Positions 1-16,600 of a DNA stretch of 64,000 nucleotides are shown in pieces; position 1 is the first letter of the stretch, and every line of letters begins with the position of its first letter. The notes beneath the pieces are model-generated. The model was not told the DNA's origin, made no database searches, and saw only the letters and a list, made by a program, of their open reading frames with translations. Origin of the DNA: Tubiluchus corallicola. Taxonomy: Eukaryota > Priapulida > Priapulimorpha > Priapulimorphida > Tubiluchidae. A program made the translations under genes and the position numbers. The stretch lies in contig JAQGDQ010000020.1 of assembly GCA_030141605.1 (NCBI GenBank), positions 682,001-746,000 on the forward strand, given 5' to 3'.

Positions 1-2700
1 TGATCCTTGATAGTGATCCAAATCCCAGCCCAGTCACAGCCATCTACATTAAGTAAGGATTGAGTTGGATCCCTGTCCCGCTCCTAACGAACTGAGCAAA
101 ATACTACCCACCGACTCTCAGTTACCAGTTACTGAAGAAACCAGTTATTATAATGTTGGGCATCAGTTTACTGAGTTTGTGTAAGAAAATTATTGTTATT
201 TCATCGTTGAATTTAACTAAACATCCAGATTTTTTATATAAAACTTTTGCTGTAAAGGCAAGCAATACAAGTCAGATACAAGTAAGGTCCGTTACTAATC
301 TGTTAAGCTACCTTTTAATCCCATTATAGGCCACTTCGTTTAAATATGCTTTCTTAATCTCATTAATGGCACTATAAGACAAATTTTCTGGAGCAACAAC
401 AAGAACATATATCAGAGAATTAAACAAACAAACAATTAAACAAAACCCGCAACTTTACTGAATAACGCTGATACAGTTTCTTCGGATACAGTAAATACAA
501 CACGATTTGCGAAAGATCAAGTTCGACTCGATTTATTGTAGCCGGTGACTCACTGAATTCAAGACGGCAGGTCAAAAATTTCATGGGTCAACCCGGACTT
601 TCTTCTAACATATTCGCATAAAGTCTCATGACGATCCGTCGCGAACTAGCGGAGCCTTATGCTTTTTTCGAAAATGATGTTATTTGCCGACATCTTGAAT
701 TCAAAATGGCGGATCAAAAATCCGACTTCGTCAATCGACGCAAAATTCGTTGACATATATCCACGTGAAGTATTTTAAGTGAAATGCCATTTTTTCACAC
801 TCGTACATTGGAATGGTTCCATCCATTAGGGAGCCATTGTATACTGGCATCTACAAGTAGGCAGGGAGGCAACAGTTCCGTGCTCGATTCACTGGTGCAT
901 TTCCACTGGCAAGGAAGATGCTAGAAGAACATTCTGACACTTTTTAAGTCTATTATTCTGCATGTTCCTGACAATTTCTCAACTCCATCGCCGACAATTC
1001 ACTGGTGGCCAGTACGGAGGGTTGCAGTTCAAAGATTTTCCCACAAATCTGGTCCTGCAGTCTTACCACGATATTCTGACGTTCAGTATTTCAGTACGGC
1101 ACCGTTGAGTCTGCGCTAAAGATTTTTTCGTCTTCAGAGTTAAGAGTTTTAGCTACTTCGCAACAGGTACCTGCTTTTACTAGAGATACACTGAATGTTG
1201 CTCAAAAACGCCGAACAAAGTTTGTTCGAAGTGCGGGCAAACCTCAACTGCTGTATGAAAACCATGTAGCACATCATGTGGTTTCCTGGATACCGCATTT
1301 TTCTACATCTACCGACAAGTTTTCTTTATCTGCAGCCGAGGATACTGCAGATACTGTTAGACCTTCGAGCCAAAGACACAAAATTATTTCTCTCACCTTA
1401 TTACATGCGAAAGTAAACTACTCTTCAATTTTGGTACTTGAACTTGTAATCGGAAAATCCCTAATTCAAGTACAGTTTCAGTCTCGAATTTTCACACTTT
1501 TTCTTTCTTGCTTAGTTTCAAAAATTTTGTAAGCATGTGGGTTTATCCCGACACACAAACATATTAATAACAATTTAAAACCTACAGAGTGCATCTATAT
1601 AAGTATATAGCTTATCTCTTGGGTAGACGTTCGCACAAAGCTGCCAGTGACTAATAGATGAAAACTTATTTCGAATGTTCCTTATGCACATTAAGTTTTA
1701 TATTCTTGGAATCGCTTTGTCTCAAGTGAGTGATAAATGCCGCCTCTGCATCATTTCCATTCAAAACTCGCTGTAGTGTTGACCGAAAACGGCGTTCAGA
1801 CAATTTCTAGATCAATTTTCGTTTGGCATCGACTGTCGTACACTTATATTTCTGGAAAACATTTAGCGGATCGAGTTGGCGGCGACACTGCCAGATATCT
1901 TTTTGTCATATTAGACTTATTGGTTTAGACAGATCGAAACCTAATAACCAAGATGATTGCCGCTATTTCCAAATAGTTGTTTCTGCGGTCAAAATTTTAA
2001 CAAGCATTATTGTTTTTACATCGTTTGGCAGTCTGCACTGAAGGTTGTGCTAAAAATAAACGCAACCAGCCACGTACCACCTGCATAAATATGAACAAGG
2101 TGAAATAAACGCTAAATTAGGCACCCTGTGAAATATGAGTCAGCTAACCAGCTGAGATATGCCAAAAATTCTATGTAAACAATATAAGACAAATGACTAT
2201 CTCAGCTACCTAGTCTTGCTTAATGTAATAAATATATTAAAAAATAAATGCCTTTTAGTAACAATTTTTTATCATTTTTTCTCAAAAACTAACTATATTT
2301 AATGCCGAAAGCCACTGGGACAAATGTTAATTAATTGTATTAACTACATGTGGATGATGGTATTATTATCAGTTTTACCGTTGAAATGTTTCCCTGGCCA
2401 GTAAATTCATAAGGCTTTTCTACTTTGTCAATTGAGAACAGCGTCTCACTGTCAATTAATGCAGTATCTACTGTTTGTTCTGCACAAAGTGTTTATTAAT
2501 GATATTTTTAACAGGTAAAGAACATTGTTAATTGTAATACTTTGTTAGTGAAAATTTTGTTTTTACAGTTATCTGACACATTTTGATGTTGACAATTAAA
2601 AATGTTGTTAAACGCAGCATTTTTTGGTAAAAAATGTATTACTTAATACACTCTATTGGTAAGAATATTGTTATTTTAAAGCTAACAAATTCTTAACGCT
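1..2700. other. Intergenic DNA, no gene recognised
   Basis: No coding region with recognisable similarity is visible; the open frames here are short and unremarkable. A weak diverged duplication occurs near 553 and 694, where both copies carry a gaattcaa...ggcggatcaaaaat-like stretch, possibly the remains of a small repeat. AT content is high throughout. Confidence 0.5.
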
Positions 2701-2702
2701 GC

Positions 2703-2703
2703 T

Positions 2704-2760
<57 letters not shown>

Positions 2761-2801
2761 GCAACAACAACAACAACTACTAGCACTACTACTACTACTA
2801 T

Positions 2802-2896
<95 letters not shown>

Positions 2897-2897
2897 A

Positions 2898-2980
<83 letters not shown>
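2703..2980. repeat. Compound triplet microsatellite (CAA)n-(CTA)n-(TAA)n
   Basis: Three successive triplet arrays abut: CAA units from about 2703 to 2776, CTA units to about 2895, then TAA units to about 2980 with a few interruptions. Each array differs from the next by one base of the unit. The long low-complexity open frame on the minus strand (poly-Leu/poly-Val) is an artefact of this repeat. Confidence 0.95.
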
Positions 2981-3099
2981 TGCTCAGTACAGAAGATGAT
3001 ATTATTAAGAATAAAAAACAGAAGGCCATGTTTTTTACCCAGAATAAATCAATTGTTTAAGCGGTATATCTCTCAAAATAAGGCTGCGGCTCTTTAATG

Positions 3100-3599
3100 G
3101 ATACGTAAACCAGTATCTTCATGTACAATAGTGAAATGTAGTGTTAGAATTCGCAACACAAGAAAAAGAAATTGATGTATGGATCTAGAATATGTATACA
3201 ATTTCACGGAGGCTTACATAAAAAGTTTTTAAAATAAAATGACCGTGTATGATATGGGGCCCAACTGCTGGGACCCAATGTCCTAGAATCTAACAAAATA
3301 ACATGAGCAGCTCTACAACTTAACCAAAAAGGTACTTTAAACCTCAAAAATTGAATCCAAAAAGCTAAGAAGGAGGATATTTAATGAGATTGCCAGAAAC
3401 AGTAGCATTAAACGATCACTGCTAAACGATCTCCAGGCAAACCAAAGACAACTTGGATATCAGCAATTAACAAAAGTCTGTAGCAGCTGAACATAAATTT
3501 AACAGTAGATCAAAGGATTTGAGAACTTTGAAGTACTCTAACTTAGAACAGAGGCTCGTGTGAGTGAAACGGGAAGAACAATAACATTAACGCTTAGTA

Positions 3600-3600
<1 letters not shown>
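3100..3600 (+). pseudogene. LINE reverse transcriptase C-terminal relic (RTE-like)
   Basis: Translation with several stops and shifts gives an S-I-F-M-Y-N-S-E-M segment near 3118 and P-G-K-P-K-T-T-W-I-S followed by an I-N-K-S-L segment near 3430-3480. These match the conserved tail of many LINE polyproteins (YxSExW ... GRPKTTW ... DL). The fragment at 24.2-24.7 kb has the same order of motifs, so the two are probably copies of one family. No intact reading frame remains. The family assignment is inferred. Confidence 0.5.
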
Positions 3601-6096
<2,496 letters not shown>

Positions 6097-6200
6097 CTCT
6101 CTTTTAATCTCTATCTTTTTTCTCCCATCTGTTTTTCTCTCGGTCTCTTCTTCTCTCCACTCAACACAAGCCTGCACACATACTAAAACGTAGTGTAACC

Positions 6201-6296
6201 TAAGTTCATCTGCAATGTTGGTGTATCTAGTGTAAGTTCATCTGCAATGTTGGTGTATCTAGTGTAAGTTCATCTGCAATGTTGGTGTATCTAGTG
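6201..6296. repeat. Three-copy tandem repeat, 32-bp unit
   Basis: Three nearly identical 32-bp units starting taagttcatctgcaatg lie head to tail at 6201, 6233 and 6265. The copies appear perfect apart from the edges, indicating a recent expansion. No coding role is apparent. Confidence 0.93.
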
Positions 6297-8468
6297 AAAA
6301 TGCAAAATATGGTTTCATTTCATCATCGGAAACAATATTAATCACATGCTCATAGACAGAGGTATAAATGCCTGCAATATATTTTTTGAAATTGTAAATG
6401 AGTTCTCAAAAACATACTTGTTTATTAACGATAACTTGACCATAACCTTATAACCTGTAATGTGGAATGTATTGGCAATATAGTCAGAATTGCGCGCTTT
6501 GTTTAGTAAGTAATCAGCTATAATTTGACATTTAAATTAATTGCATAACTATTCAAAGCTGTCGTTCAGAAAATTACCATGCCTTGTTGTGCATACTACC
6601 TTGTATTCCTAGCTAATTACATGAAATACCATTTCATCGATAATTTTTCTTAATACACATTTCTGTGTCAAACACCACTTGTGATTAACAAACCTTACCT
6701 CACAATTTTGGATGTGATTAATATTGACATAGGTTATATAGTTTTTACACAGTCGTGATTTAATTTTTGTTAGGTTACCCTACAGTTAGAGGAATTTGCG
6801 TTATGTAAATATAATGTAAAATAAAAGATATTTATTTTTTTATTAATTCTCTCTCTCTTCTTGTACTCCATTTGTCTTTCTGTGATTTGCATTAAGGACG
6901 TAGTGCGGACGGACGTGATGTAGAGTTATGCAACTAATCATCCTCACCCTGAAAGCCAAAACTTTGTTATTGTAGTTCAGCAGTAACAGGACCAATATCC
7001 TATGTGAATGCTCTTTTAGTTTTAATCACTAAGATGAAAGAAGACAGTATACTTGCTTAATAATACCTCAAATGTAAGAATCCCACTGGTGATAGTGCAT
7101 TTACTAACTTTAATTCCAGTGTAGAAGATGGCATGTTTCCGGTTCTATCCCGCTTTCAAATGGTTAGTTAACCCTAATTTAATCAAATTCCATTTTCGAC
7201 GAGTCTTTGATTATAAATTTTCCAAGACTTGCACTTTATAGCAGCTGGCGCGCTTCTTGAGGTTTCCTAACGAACTCGCGGGACGAAAGAAGCCAGTCAG
7301 TAAAACCAAAAATCGAAAGAAAATCCAATTGATTATGATTTACTCTTCGCCGATGATAAGGGTGCACTCGGTAAATAATAACCACAAAATATGGATTCTT
7401 CAGCAGTAATCGATAAAAAATAAACCTCTTATGTCAACTATTATTTATTATCATACTTTCAACAAACAGACTACAAGTGAATTAGAAAAGAGGGAAAAAC
7501 ACCACACAAAGTTACCATCAGGTTAACACAATAAAGTATCTTTCGATTTACTTTTCCAGTTTTGTTAATTATCGAAAACTGGTTGTGGTGACTGTCCTTT
7601 TTAGGTATTTTAAGCTTTTCTCTAAGTTTCTGTGAGGTTTTTTTTCTGTATTTTCGGGTTGGACAGTATTTCACCATTCTCATTTAATCAATTATACGCA
7701 TCCAGCGGTGTCTATAATCCTATTTATTGGAAGTGAAAACATTAGTATTTCTTTTGCTGGGGGAACAATGTGGTTCTTATTTATTGTCACCCAAAAATGG
7801 AATATATATCTATTGTTTGGTTTTCTCTTAATAATTTCTGCTTGTCAGTTCACTGATATAGTAAGTCATCGTCTATCACAACTATGTAATTCCTTCTAGT
7901 AGCGTAGCTTGTATCATAAGAACGGCACATCGAGAAAAGTGTTTACTTTTTACCCATAAATACTATGTTTTGAAACACTTCGACTGACAGCAAACTTAAA
8001 TCCAGCACTTAATCGCAAGATCAAATTAAGGTGAACGGTTGTAGTTGTGCCGAAATCTGGATCAGCTGCAAAGCTAATGCTCAAAAATGAGACACCGCAT
8101 AGACTGAAGTATCTTAACCACGTTCGGATATAAATATGACCTCTCTACACATATTTTATATGAACTGGCAGCCTGATACTCAGAATCGGAATTTTAAATT
8201 ATAACAAATTTAAGTGAAACCTGTCACACTCATTCATTTCATGTGGTTCATTTTGGCAAACAATCCAATCTGTTTACGTCTAATTCCATGATCAAACTGT
8301 GACGAGAATACAAAACAAAACAGAAAGCACAAACAGCTGCTGTCACCAAGCATACATATCAATTACACGTGACACGGAATGCGGCTTTGCTCGCTTACAA
8401 ACAAATGCCACGTACTGACTGCGCAGTCTAAAAGCAGGTATGTTCTGGTGAAGATCCACCATTTCAAT
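6297..8468. other. Intergenic DNA, no gene recognised
   Basis: No recognised gene, RNA or mobile element. Short open frames only. Confidence 0.45.
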
Positions 8469-8524
8469 GAATAAGTTATGTTCAGTTCAGTATTTTGAAT
8501 AAGTTATGCTCAGTTCAGTATTTT
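8469..8524. repeat. Two-copy tandem repeat, 28-bp unit
   Basis: Two adjacent 28-bp copies beginning gaataagttatg differ at one base (ttc versus ctc). A simple recent duplication. Confidence 0.9.
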
Positions 8525-11500
8525 ATACAGTTTTTGTAAATCACTAATTGAAATTGCAAGTCATTTTTGCTGTTTTCAATTAATCTCGCCGTTGGTTCAT
8601 TTGCAAGGAAAACGTTTGGGCATGGGTGTGAAATCTGCTTATAAATGCATATAATTAACATTGACTAAAATATTGTGCCAGGTGGATCTGGAGTATTCTG
8701 CACATTTGTACCGCCCATGCATCCATGAATTTTCGAGTCTGCATGCAGATTGTTTTGAAAAACAGTCGATTTTGAACCAAAGTTTATAAATCTTTTGCAC
8801 ACGTATACACTATTGAATTGCTTTCCTTCTATATTCGGACAGCTTGTATAGATAGATGAAAAATTGTGGGCCAAACCAAATGGGACATTAACCCAGAACA
8901 TTGCACAGATCGCCACTCTATCATTTAAATTGCTGGCCCGACATTGCAGGTCACAAAGAAGCATTTACATTTGCACGCACTCACACATGCACAGCAAGGA
9001 TGAAGCCAACTGTTCAAATCTTTACAGTAGAACAAAGATACAGGTGTTCCAATCAACTTGTCAATATCAATGTCACACATTTGCAGATATTTTCCTCTTG
9101 CTGATTGAAATGTTTAGAAGGCTGTCTGGCACGTGCAACTACCGTGTTTGTAATATGAAAGGAAAGCTGAAAAGAAGCACCACATTTAATCCTATAATTA
9201 TATAACGGCTAAGAGAGAAAGTGTGCAATAGGCTTTCAATAACAGGCTTTCATTCATCTACTGGCCATAATATATCAGGTAAACTTGCAAAGAAAAGCAA
9301 AAATTGACGTTGATACCAAGCAACGACAAGATATAGGTTGCTGATTTAAATTTCTAGGCCGAACCACAACCCATCGCTGAAAGTGTGCTTGAACGTAAAG
9401 AGTAAGTGTTATACATGTAAATAACTGATTACTTTACTGTACTCTAAGGATGAGCAATATATCATGAAGTAAGTAATAAGACATGTAATTGTCCTGTACT
9501 AGGTTGCTGTTCTGAATGACAATGACTGATCAGGTAGTAAATCAATTTTAACAAGAAAGAGTCGCTGCGAGGGCTTACACTTCGAAATTTTCGAAATTGT
9601 TTGGTAATTTCCATTATTTTTTATTAATCACTATAAAAATTACTAATCACTATAAACATTTTCATTGTCCATACTCGTTTCGCAATCGAAGATTTCCGGC
9701 CATACGTGGAAAAGAAAGATTAAAATTCAACATTACAGGTGTATAGCACCAGTGTATATCGTTGTCGTGACTAGGTACATTTTCCAAGGCAACTGTCTTT
9801 GCACCACAAATTATTTTAGCTCCAATATGAAAAAAGATACATTTGGTAAAGATATATAAAAATCTCATTACGTGTGAGTCGTTTTTTCGAAACTTTTACA
9901 CTATTTAAGTCCTTTGCTAAGGTTGTTTTCTAGGGTGACTAAGCACTGACACCAAATAAAAAATCCCATTGTGTTAACTAAAGTAAGCAACCAAGGTCTA
10001 CAATATTAAACTAATTTAGCAACTCGAAATGCTAATTAACTATTTTCGAGAACTGACGCACGGGAACTTGAACACCATCATTTTCTTGGGTTTGTTTATA
10101 CAGCTAAGAAGCCATCGACTTAAAATAAACAGGAACGTCCACTTGTAATTTTCAGGGATCCGCCCAGATCGCAAAGCTGCACTCAGAGTATGTTTAAATT
10201 TGCATTGAGTACTCAGTGACTGATGAAATTTTAATGGGATTTTCACATGCGGTATTAAATGAGCGATGTTCAGGCATCCCTCAATGGCTTGGGGATGTGT
10301 TTACATTACTCGCCGCTGAATCCCTACAATGCAGCGGTTTCCTCTACACGAAGCTGAAGCTATACATATAAGATTGTGATGGAGATGACATAAACTCATT
10401 CGCGCGACGAAAAGTGACGCGCTGTGACGGGCGGCGAAGTTGCGCACACATCTCATCAACTAGTACATGAAAATTGCGGAATTTTTTACCAGAGTGACGG
10501 TTTCTTCTTACATTAAACCAATTGTGTAAAACTGGCAGTCATTGTTATTCTTGCAGCATTCTATTAAGCAGCAAATGAGGTTAGGTTCACACGCTCCAGT
10601 ACGCCAGTGAAAATATTTACTTTACTAATAATTTAAGCATCCACTAACTCTGTTTCGTCTACAGAGTGAATTTATCACTTCGTTTGCCTGTCATTCTATA
10701 CCAAAAATGACACTGCACCGAAGGCATTTGGTTACAGTTTAAAACTTCACTGCTGTTAGTAACTTTTTTAGGTTGCACGGTACGTGGAAAATGCGAGCAT
10801 GAATCACAGGTGAGTTAAATGATGATGGATGTAGATTTAGGTTTAGATTTAATTATTCATCCTTTTAGCAGAAATACAAAAATAAAAGTTATAAAATTAC
10901 AATTAAACAGTGCATTACAACGCTATGAGCGCAGCAGAAGAATTTAACTTATGAGCTATGCTCAACGTGGATAAGACTAAATTAATGGCATAAACAACAA
11001 CAACAAAATACGTTAAATGGAGCAAATATAGAGGTCCCTGGATAGAGTTATGATGGGATAGGCGACAACGGCGACATCAGACAATGTGTACTCATTATTA
11101 GCAGTTACTATCTGACCTGTATTTTTCTGGTATTGCTCTTACTTGCAGTAAATTTTATTTATGATAATAACAATAATAACCTCTATTTAAAGTCGGCTTT
11201 CATGTTAAACAGTTAACGTAAATTAAAAAGCTTTTTGCCTACTGCAAATAAACTGCAGTTACATAACAAAGATTATTACTACCCCACTTTTACCCTATAT
11301 ACCACACGACAGGCAACGCAAAAGAATACACCACTTTTAAAAATCGTTGGTATGACCCGGTATCGTACTTGGAACTTCACAGATGGAAAACAGACGCATT
11401 ATACATTAGGCTGTTCCGTCTGGTCACATTTCCTAATGTGCCATTTGAAGTGATTTGAAGTAACCTGTAACCATTTTTGAGAACTTATTCATCGAAATTA

Positions 11501-13310
11501 ATACACTTTCTCATTACTGATTACGGGTTGCTCCACTGAAGGTTGCATACGGCAAAGTAACAAAATTGTTGGCTTTTTAAACTGTAACTAAAATTGCAGT
11601 TTAAAATGGCGACTATTTTACTACACAAAATGAAAACACAGAATACGAAGCTAACAATAAACTAAATTATATGTATAGTCATTCGAAAGAACTTATAAAG
11701 TAAGTTTCAGTCACTGCTCCTCAGTTATCACTGGAGCTTATTGAGCAAATGCATAGCAAAAACTTGAAAACGTATCAGCCCTCAATAAAAAAACAGATGT
11801 TAAGCAGATCACACAGTAGCATAAAAAGTCAAAACATAAAACATAACACAACAAACAGAAAATAAGCAGATAAACAGCACAGCATAGTAAAAGCATAACA
11901 ATCCAGTGCCTACCGGCTTACAGTTTTTACTTCTAAAGCAATTGGACTCAAGGTTATTTTGTTATTTTACTGGTTCGTCTAAGGTACAGCCATTCTGCAT
12001 CATTACTCGAAAAATCTGAGTTTTTTAAGAAGTTGATGTAGTGCAGGATTAATACCTTAATATATTTCAATTTACGTAGTTTACCAAAGATTTATACAAA
12101 CCTTGCAGACTGAAATAAATATTATTACTGTAATTTCACTATAAGTTTTTGATGCTTCATCAACAGCCAGGACAACTGTAAATAGGCTTGCCTGCGGTTT
12201 CATGGACTGCAATATGTGCAAAATGTTGTTATAATAAATACTTATTTAAACCAACGGTAGAGTCTCCTTTGTTACCTTAGTGTAGCTAGAATGAAATTGT
12301 AAATTTAATTTAGTGTTGTTGTAAGATCTACATTTCATTCCTAGCTGTAAAATAAAACGATAAACACGAGCATTAAAGCGTTGTGACAAATGGTGATTAT
12401 TGCGCTTGCAGCATAATGAACAACGGTTACAAATTGGAACAAACGATCGCATTTCAAGTTAGTACGTCATAAATAGTACATCATTACTAACTGTAAACAA
12501 ACCACATTTTTAATCTAGCACATGATTCTTAATGATTTCTTAATGACACACATTTGATGATTCTTAATTTTTCATCAAACTAGCAGTTTACGTTATAGGT
12601 TCACGTATCTCCAAACCTGTGCACAAATAGTGGGAAAACAAGCATATGCAAGGTGCTAATAAAAGAGTAATTGGTTAATACTTAATTGGATAAAACAATT
12701 GGCTCCATTACAATCCAGAGATAAGGCTTAGAGTTTTAGACTTCTATACATGAACAATTGACAAGTTAATTTGTAAACATAACACTTAGGAAAGAAGTTT
12801 AATTTCCTGTAACATTGAGCCAACTATGCAAAATCAGTAAACAGGTTAATTCAACAATGCTTTAGATTATTCTACTACAGCCTGTTATAGTGTTCACATT
12901 TGCAGTACGTTCTTAGTTATCGCAAAAATTATACTGTTAATTACGATCGCAATACCGTTTCCTTTGTGCTGGATACTGGTCGTTATATATCTTAGACCAC
13001 TAACGTTAGCTGAAACATGACACTACGAACTGATTTATTAAAATGGCCAACAGAACATAACACATAATTCTGGTACATCGTTTTTTTCGAAGTAAACAAA
13101 GGCTTAGCTTACACCTACTCCTACTGTTGAATCTGATAAGCTATTCTTTAAAATGAAAAACGCAATTCCAAAACATTTGAGCCTCAAGAATCACATTCCC
13201 AGAACATTTCAGCGCATACCCCATTCCAAAATATTATGCAGTGCTTATTGTGGACGGATCCTACGCATTATGAATTAGTTATACTTCTGTCTATATATTT
13301 CTATAATAAT
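8525..13310. other. Intergenic DNA, possible transposon debris
   Basis: No gene is recognised. On the minus strand near 10,090-10,246 an open frame contains S-G-R-I-P-E-N-Y-K, which resembles the xSGxIPExWK segment of LINE reverse transcriptases; this is weak and may be chance. Near 10,270-10,450 the DNA is locally richer in CG dinucleotides, without further support for a promoter. Confidence 0.35.
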
Positions 13311-13645
13311 ATTGTTACGCAGACACCTGTGTCGGTTCAGGCATAGGGCTTTCTGCACGTCCTGCTTCCACCTCAGTAGCGACTCACCCCTTCCTTATAG
13401 ATCCAGACGTCTTGTTTGGACAACACGAGGCGTGAAAAGCCAGCTGACGTATAAAAGCGTGTAGAGGTCACCACAGCCTTGATTTCTGACACAGGTGCAC
13501 CTAGTATCTGAGATCTGTTACTCAACTTACTTAGTTTTTTGAGTATTTCTTCTTTTTTTCTGTTATTAGTGCAGGCAATAAAAATTGTCACAGTGTTAAT
13601 CTAGTGTTTTATTTTGTGTCTTTTGTGTGTGGTAGATGACTTGTT
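13311..13645 (+). mobile_element. Candidate solo LTR (retrotransposon remnant)
   Basis: The segment starts tgttacgcag and has, in the right order for an LTR, a TATA box (tataaaag, about 13,451), an AATAAA signal (about 13,578) roughly 130 bp further on, and a GT-rich stretch, ending near cttgttaca. Start and end share only TGT/ACA as inverted termini and I see no matching target-site duplication, so the boundaries are uncertain. No internal gag or pol is present. Confidence 0.45.
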
Positions 13646-13649
13646 ACAA

Positions 13650-16600
13650 AAGGTACATGGTAAACAATTCATTACTAATTAAGCCAACCTTTGGTTCATC
13701 ATAATGCGGATCATTGTCATAAAGACCGCCATACCATCTGGAATTCGACCCTCTGACTCCCGAGCCAAGTCGAATTCAGTTCAATATACATCTGCAAATT
13801 TTAATACAAAATTCTAAGTTCACTTAATCGATACGCGTTATCGGGTGCACCACATTCATGTAGTCGAGGAAGCAAGTCAGAGATCATGTGACATTTCTAA
13901 TATTGTCCACTGAGTGATAAGGCTTGTCCTTTCCAATATTTTATTCGTTCATTGTATGCGAAGACCTATAACATTTCAACAGTAAATCATTTCCCAGCAG
14001 CGCTTTAAATGCTTACTTAATTTTCAAAACATTAACAAATATTAACGTGCACCTCACGGATAAGCTTAATCACTAATAAAATGAAATTGCCTAGATACGT
14101 TTATATTTCTGAATGTCACATTTAATTTAATACATGTAGCACAATCGTGAAATAATTCAGAATTGCAGAATTATCGTTTCTACGGCAGCTGTTCTTGAAT
14201 TAAAAACGTCATTCACGAAGCCATTATATTTAATGAATAAAATACCTTAAAATATTTGCTATGGCGATAAATTCAAACCATCTTTATGTTTTTTTGGCCT
14301 ACTGGCTCAAATTTCGAGGCTGTTAATTTCTCACTTCCAAAATATAGTCGATTTTCAGCAAATATCTTCATCTCAGTAAGGACATTCCTTATCTTATTCT
14401 TAGCAGCTTCTCACAGTAAAAAAGGCACTACGTGGAGAGTGCACACATCATTGATCTTTGGTGGATGGGTAGCATTAGCTCAACCAAACTTGCAATTTTT
14501 GAAATTACTTGTAACTGTTTTTAGTGGACTATCACCAGTCAATAAATTTACTACTTACTACTTCTACTCTGTTTTCGGCAAATCTGGAGCGAAATCTCCG
14601 TGCAAAAGTGTTAGATATTTGTAATATATAATTATTTATGGTCATCCACAATTATGTTAAAATACGTTGCGCGTACACAACTTTCTTTGGAGCATTTTTG
14701 ACGCCAGTTCCTCTAAAATAGCAGATCATGAATGTTCAAATTTGCTGAAAGATGTGCGCTTTGTGTTCCCTCGTATAATACTTTTAGTGCGAGATTCATT
14801 CTTAAAACAGCTGCATCCAGCATGGCTGCTTCTAAGGGTTATAATACCGTATGTATTTTTTGATAAATATGATTTGATAAATAAATGAATAAATAAATAA
14901 ATAATGCGTTACCATTCTTGTTTAAAAGCCAATTCCTCTAAACATTTTCCTCCCTTAACTCCTTCAGCACATTGCTTCTACAACCATAAATTTGTCATAA
15001 AATTTAGCAAAATGAAAACAAGTTTTAACGAAGTACCGCTTGCTCTAACCCCGGTCTTAACCGTAATTCAGTAGCCACTTATCCCGTAAGGTTTGAAATT
15101 CTAACGTGCACAGCATGCTACTTTAATAGGTGAACTCAACCAAAAGGCTGCGGGTGCCAATCTCACCGATCATCATCCGAAAAATCATCAGCACTGCATT
15201 GAGGTCATACGCTAAAAATATATAGCAGTACATTGAGGTCCTTATCATAAAGATCGCAGGTGTCATGTCCTCCCTCAATGATGTAAATAAACAGAATTAG
15301 TATGACAAATGAATATCTCCCTAACAAGTATGGAATGTCACTACGCATCCATTCACTGACTAACCTCGGCGTTGCTTAACTTGGGTCGCGACGAACCACT
15401 CTGATGTTCACCCAATTGTCAAGCGACTTTGCTAATCCAGTTGCTAAACCAATCGTGATGCACTAAATAATATCAATTATACCTTTAACCTTTTACTTTA
15501 GCATAGATTTGCTGGTAAGTTGTCAAAATTACCCTCGAGGTTGCGCAGGAAACGATTTCTTAGCTGCTCTCTGCATTTTGCATTAATGCTTAATTTCATC
15601 AGGGTTTTAATAATTAGAAGATTGGAAGACGTACAGTAAATAGCTCTGTGGGATTAGGCTCATACTGCTGCGAAATATGTATAGTGTCCAACCCGGGTTA
15701 TAACAATAATGAATTAAAATAAAATGTAAATAGAGCATAATTAATTTTAATAGCAATATGTAGATGAAAGGATAACGAAATGAACGTGAGTTATCGAGTC
15801 AGCAGCTTTCAAGTTTTTGGATAAACAGTTAGCATTGAGTGTTAAAAGCTATTAAATTTTAGCTATTTCAAAGTCCGACTTGGCGCTAAAATTTGTTATA
15901 ATAATTATACTAATCTCGAAAATCTTTGTTACAACGTACTACTCTCGACGAGTGGAGACACTTGGTAAATAGTATGTTTGCGATGCTGAGTTTATCAGAA
16001 ATTCATTCTACGCTAACATTGGCCCCGTCACTGTCAGCTTAGTACACGCTTAAATTGTATACGCATACATGCGTATTGTTTAAATGAATTAAACTCATTT
16101 TATTTTAAAATACTTTTAAAAAAATCTTAAAACAAAAGTACGATATTTTATGACCAACATTTTAAAATAATGTACCAACGTGGTTGTTCCAGTAAAAAAG
16201 TGAGTTCCACGGCCTCAATGCATTATATCAGCATCACCTCATTAAGAGTTTTTGAACTTTGTGGCTTATGAAATTAATAAACCTTAAGACGTTTATGAAG
16301 TTTGTGAGTCCCTATTATGCGGAGAATCCATAAAAAATAACATGGCTAAGATCATTCTTTAAAACATGGTAAAACTGTTCACCACAAAGTTGAAATCTGA
16401 TGTTAAATACAGCAAACACACATAGACGGAAAGTGCAAGTACACGTCACTCGTTCCATAAATAAACATAAAGTTAGGATTATTCAGCAATGGCTTCTATT
16501 AACACACTTAAATCTTTACCAGATGTTAACGCAGTGGAGCAGCACATTCTAGTTGTGTAGCAAATTATTGAAACTCTTAATTTTCGGCAAGAATTTCGCG

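Noticed and set aside
2682-3029. 115-codon poly-Leu/poly-Val open frame on the minus strand
   Set aside because: It is the translation of the CAA/CTA/TAA microsatellite and has no non-repetitive support.
8665-9205. Overlapping open frames of 99 and 113 codons on opposite strands
   Set aside because: Mutually overlapping, no domain, and no splice or promoter evidence for either.
10040-10246. Possible LINE RT remnant (S-G-R-I-P-E-N-Y-K)
   Set aside because: Only one short motif matches and no neighbouring RT motif was found, so it is mentioned but not called as a feature of its own.
14286-14624. 112-codon plus-strand open frame
   Set aside because: No recognisable domain, no splice-supported extension and no useful context; length is unsurprising in this much sequence.
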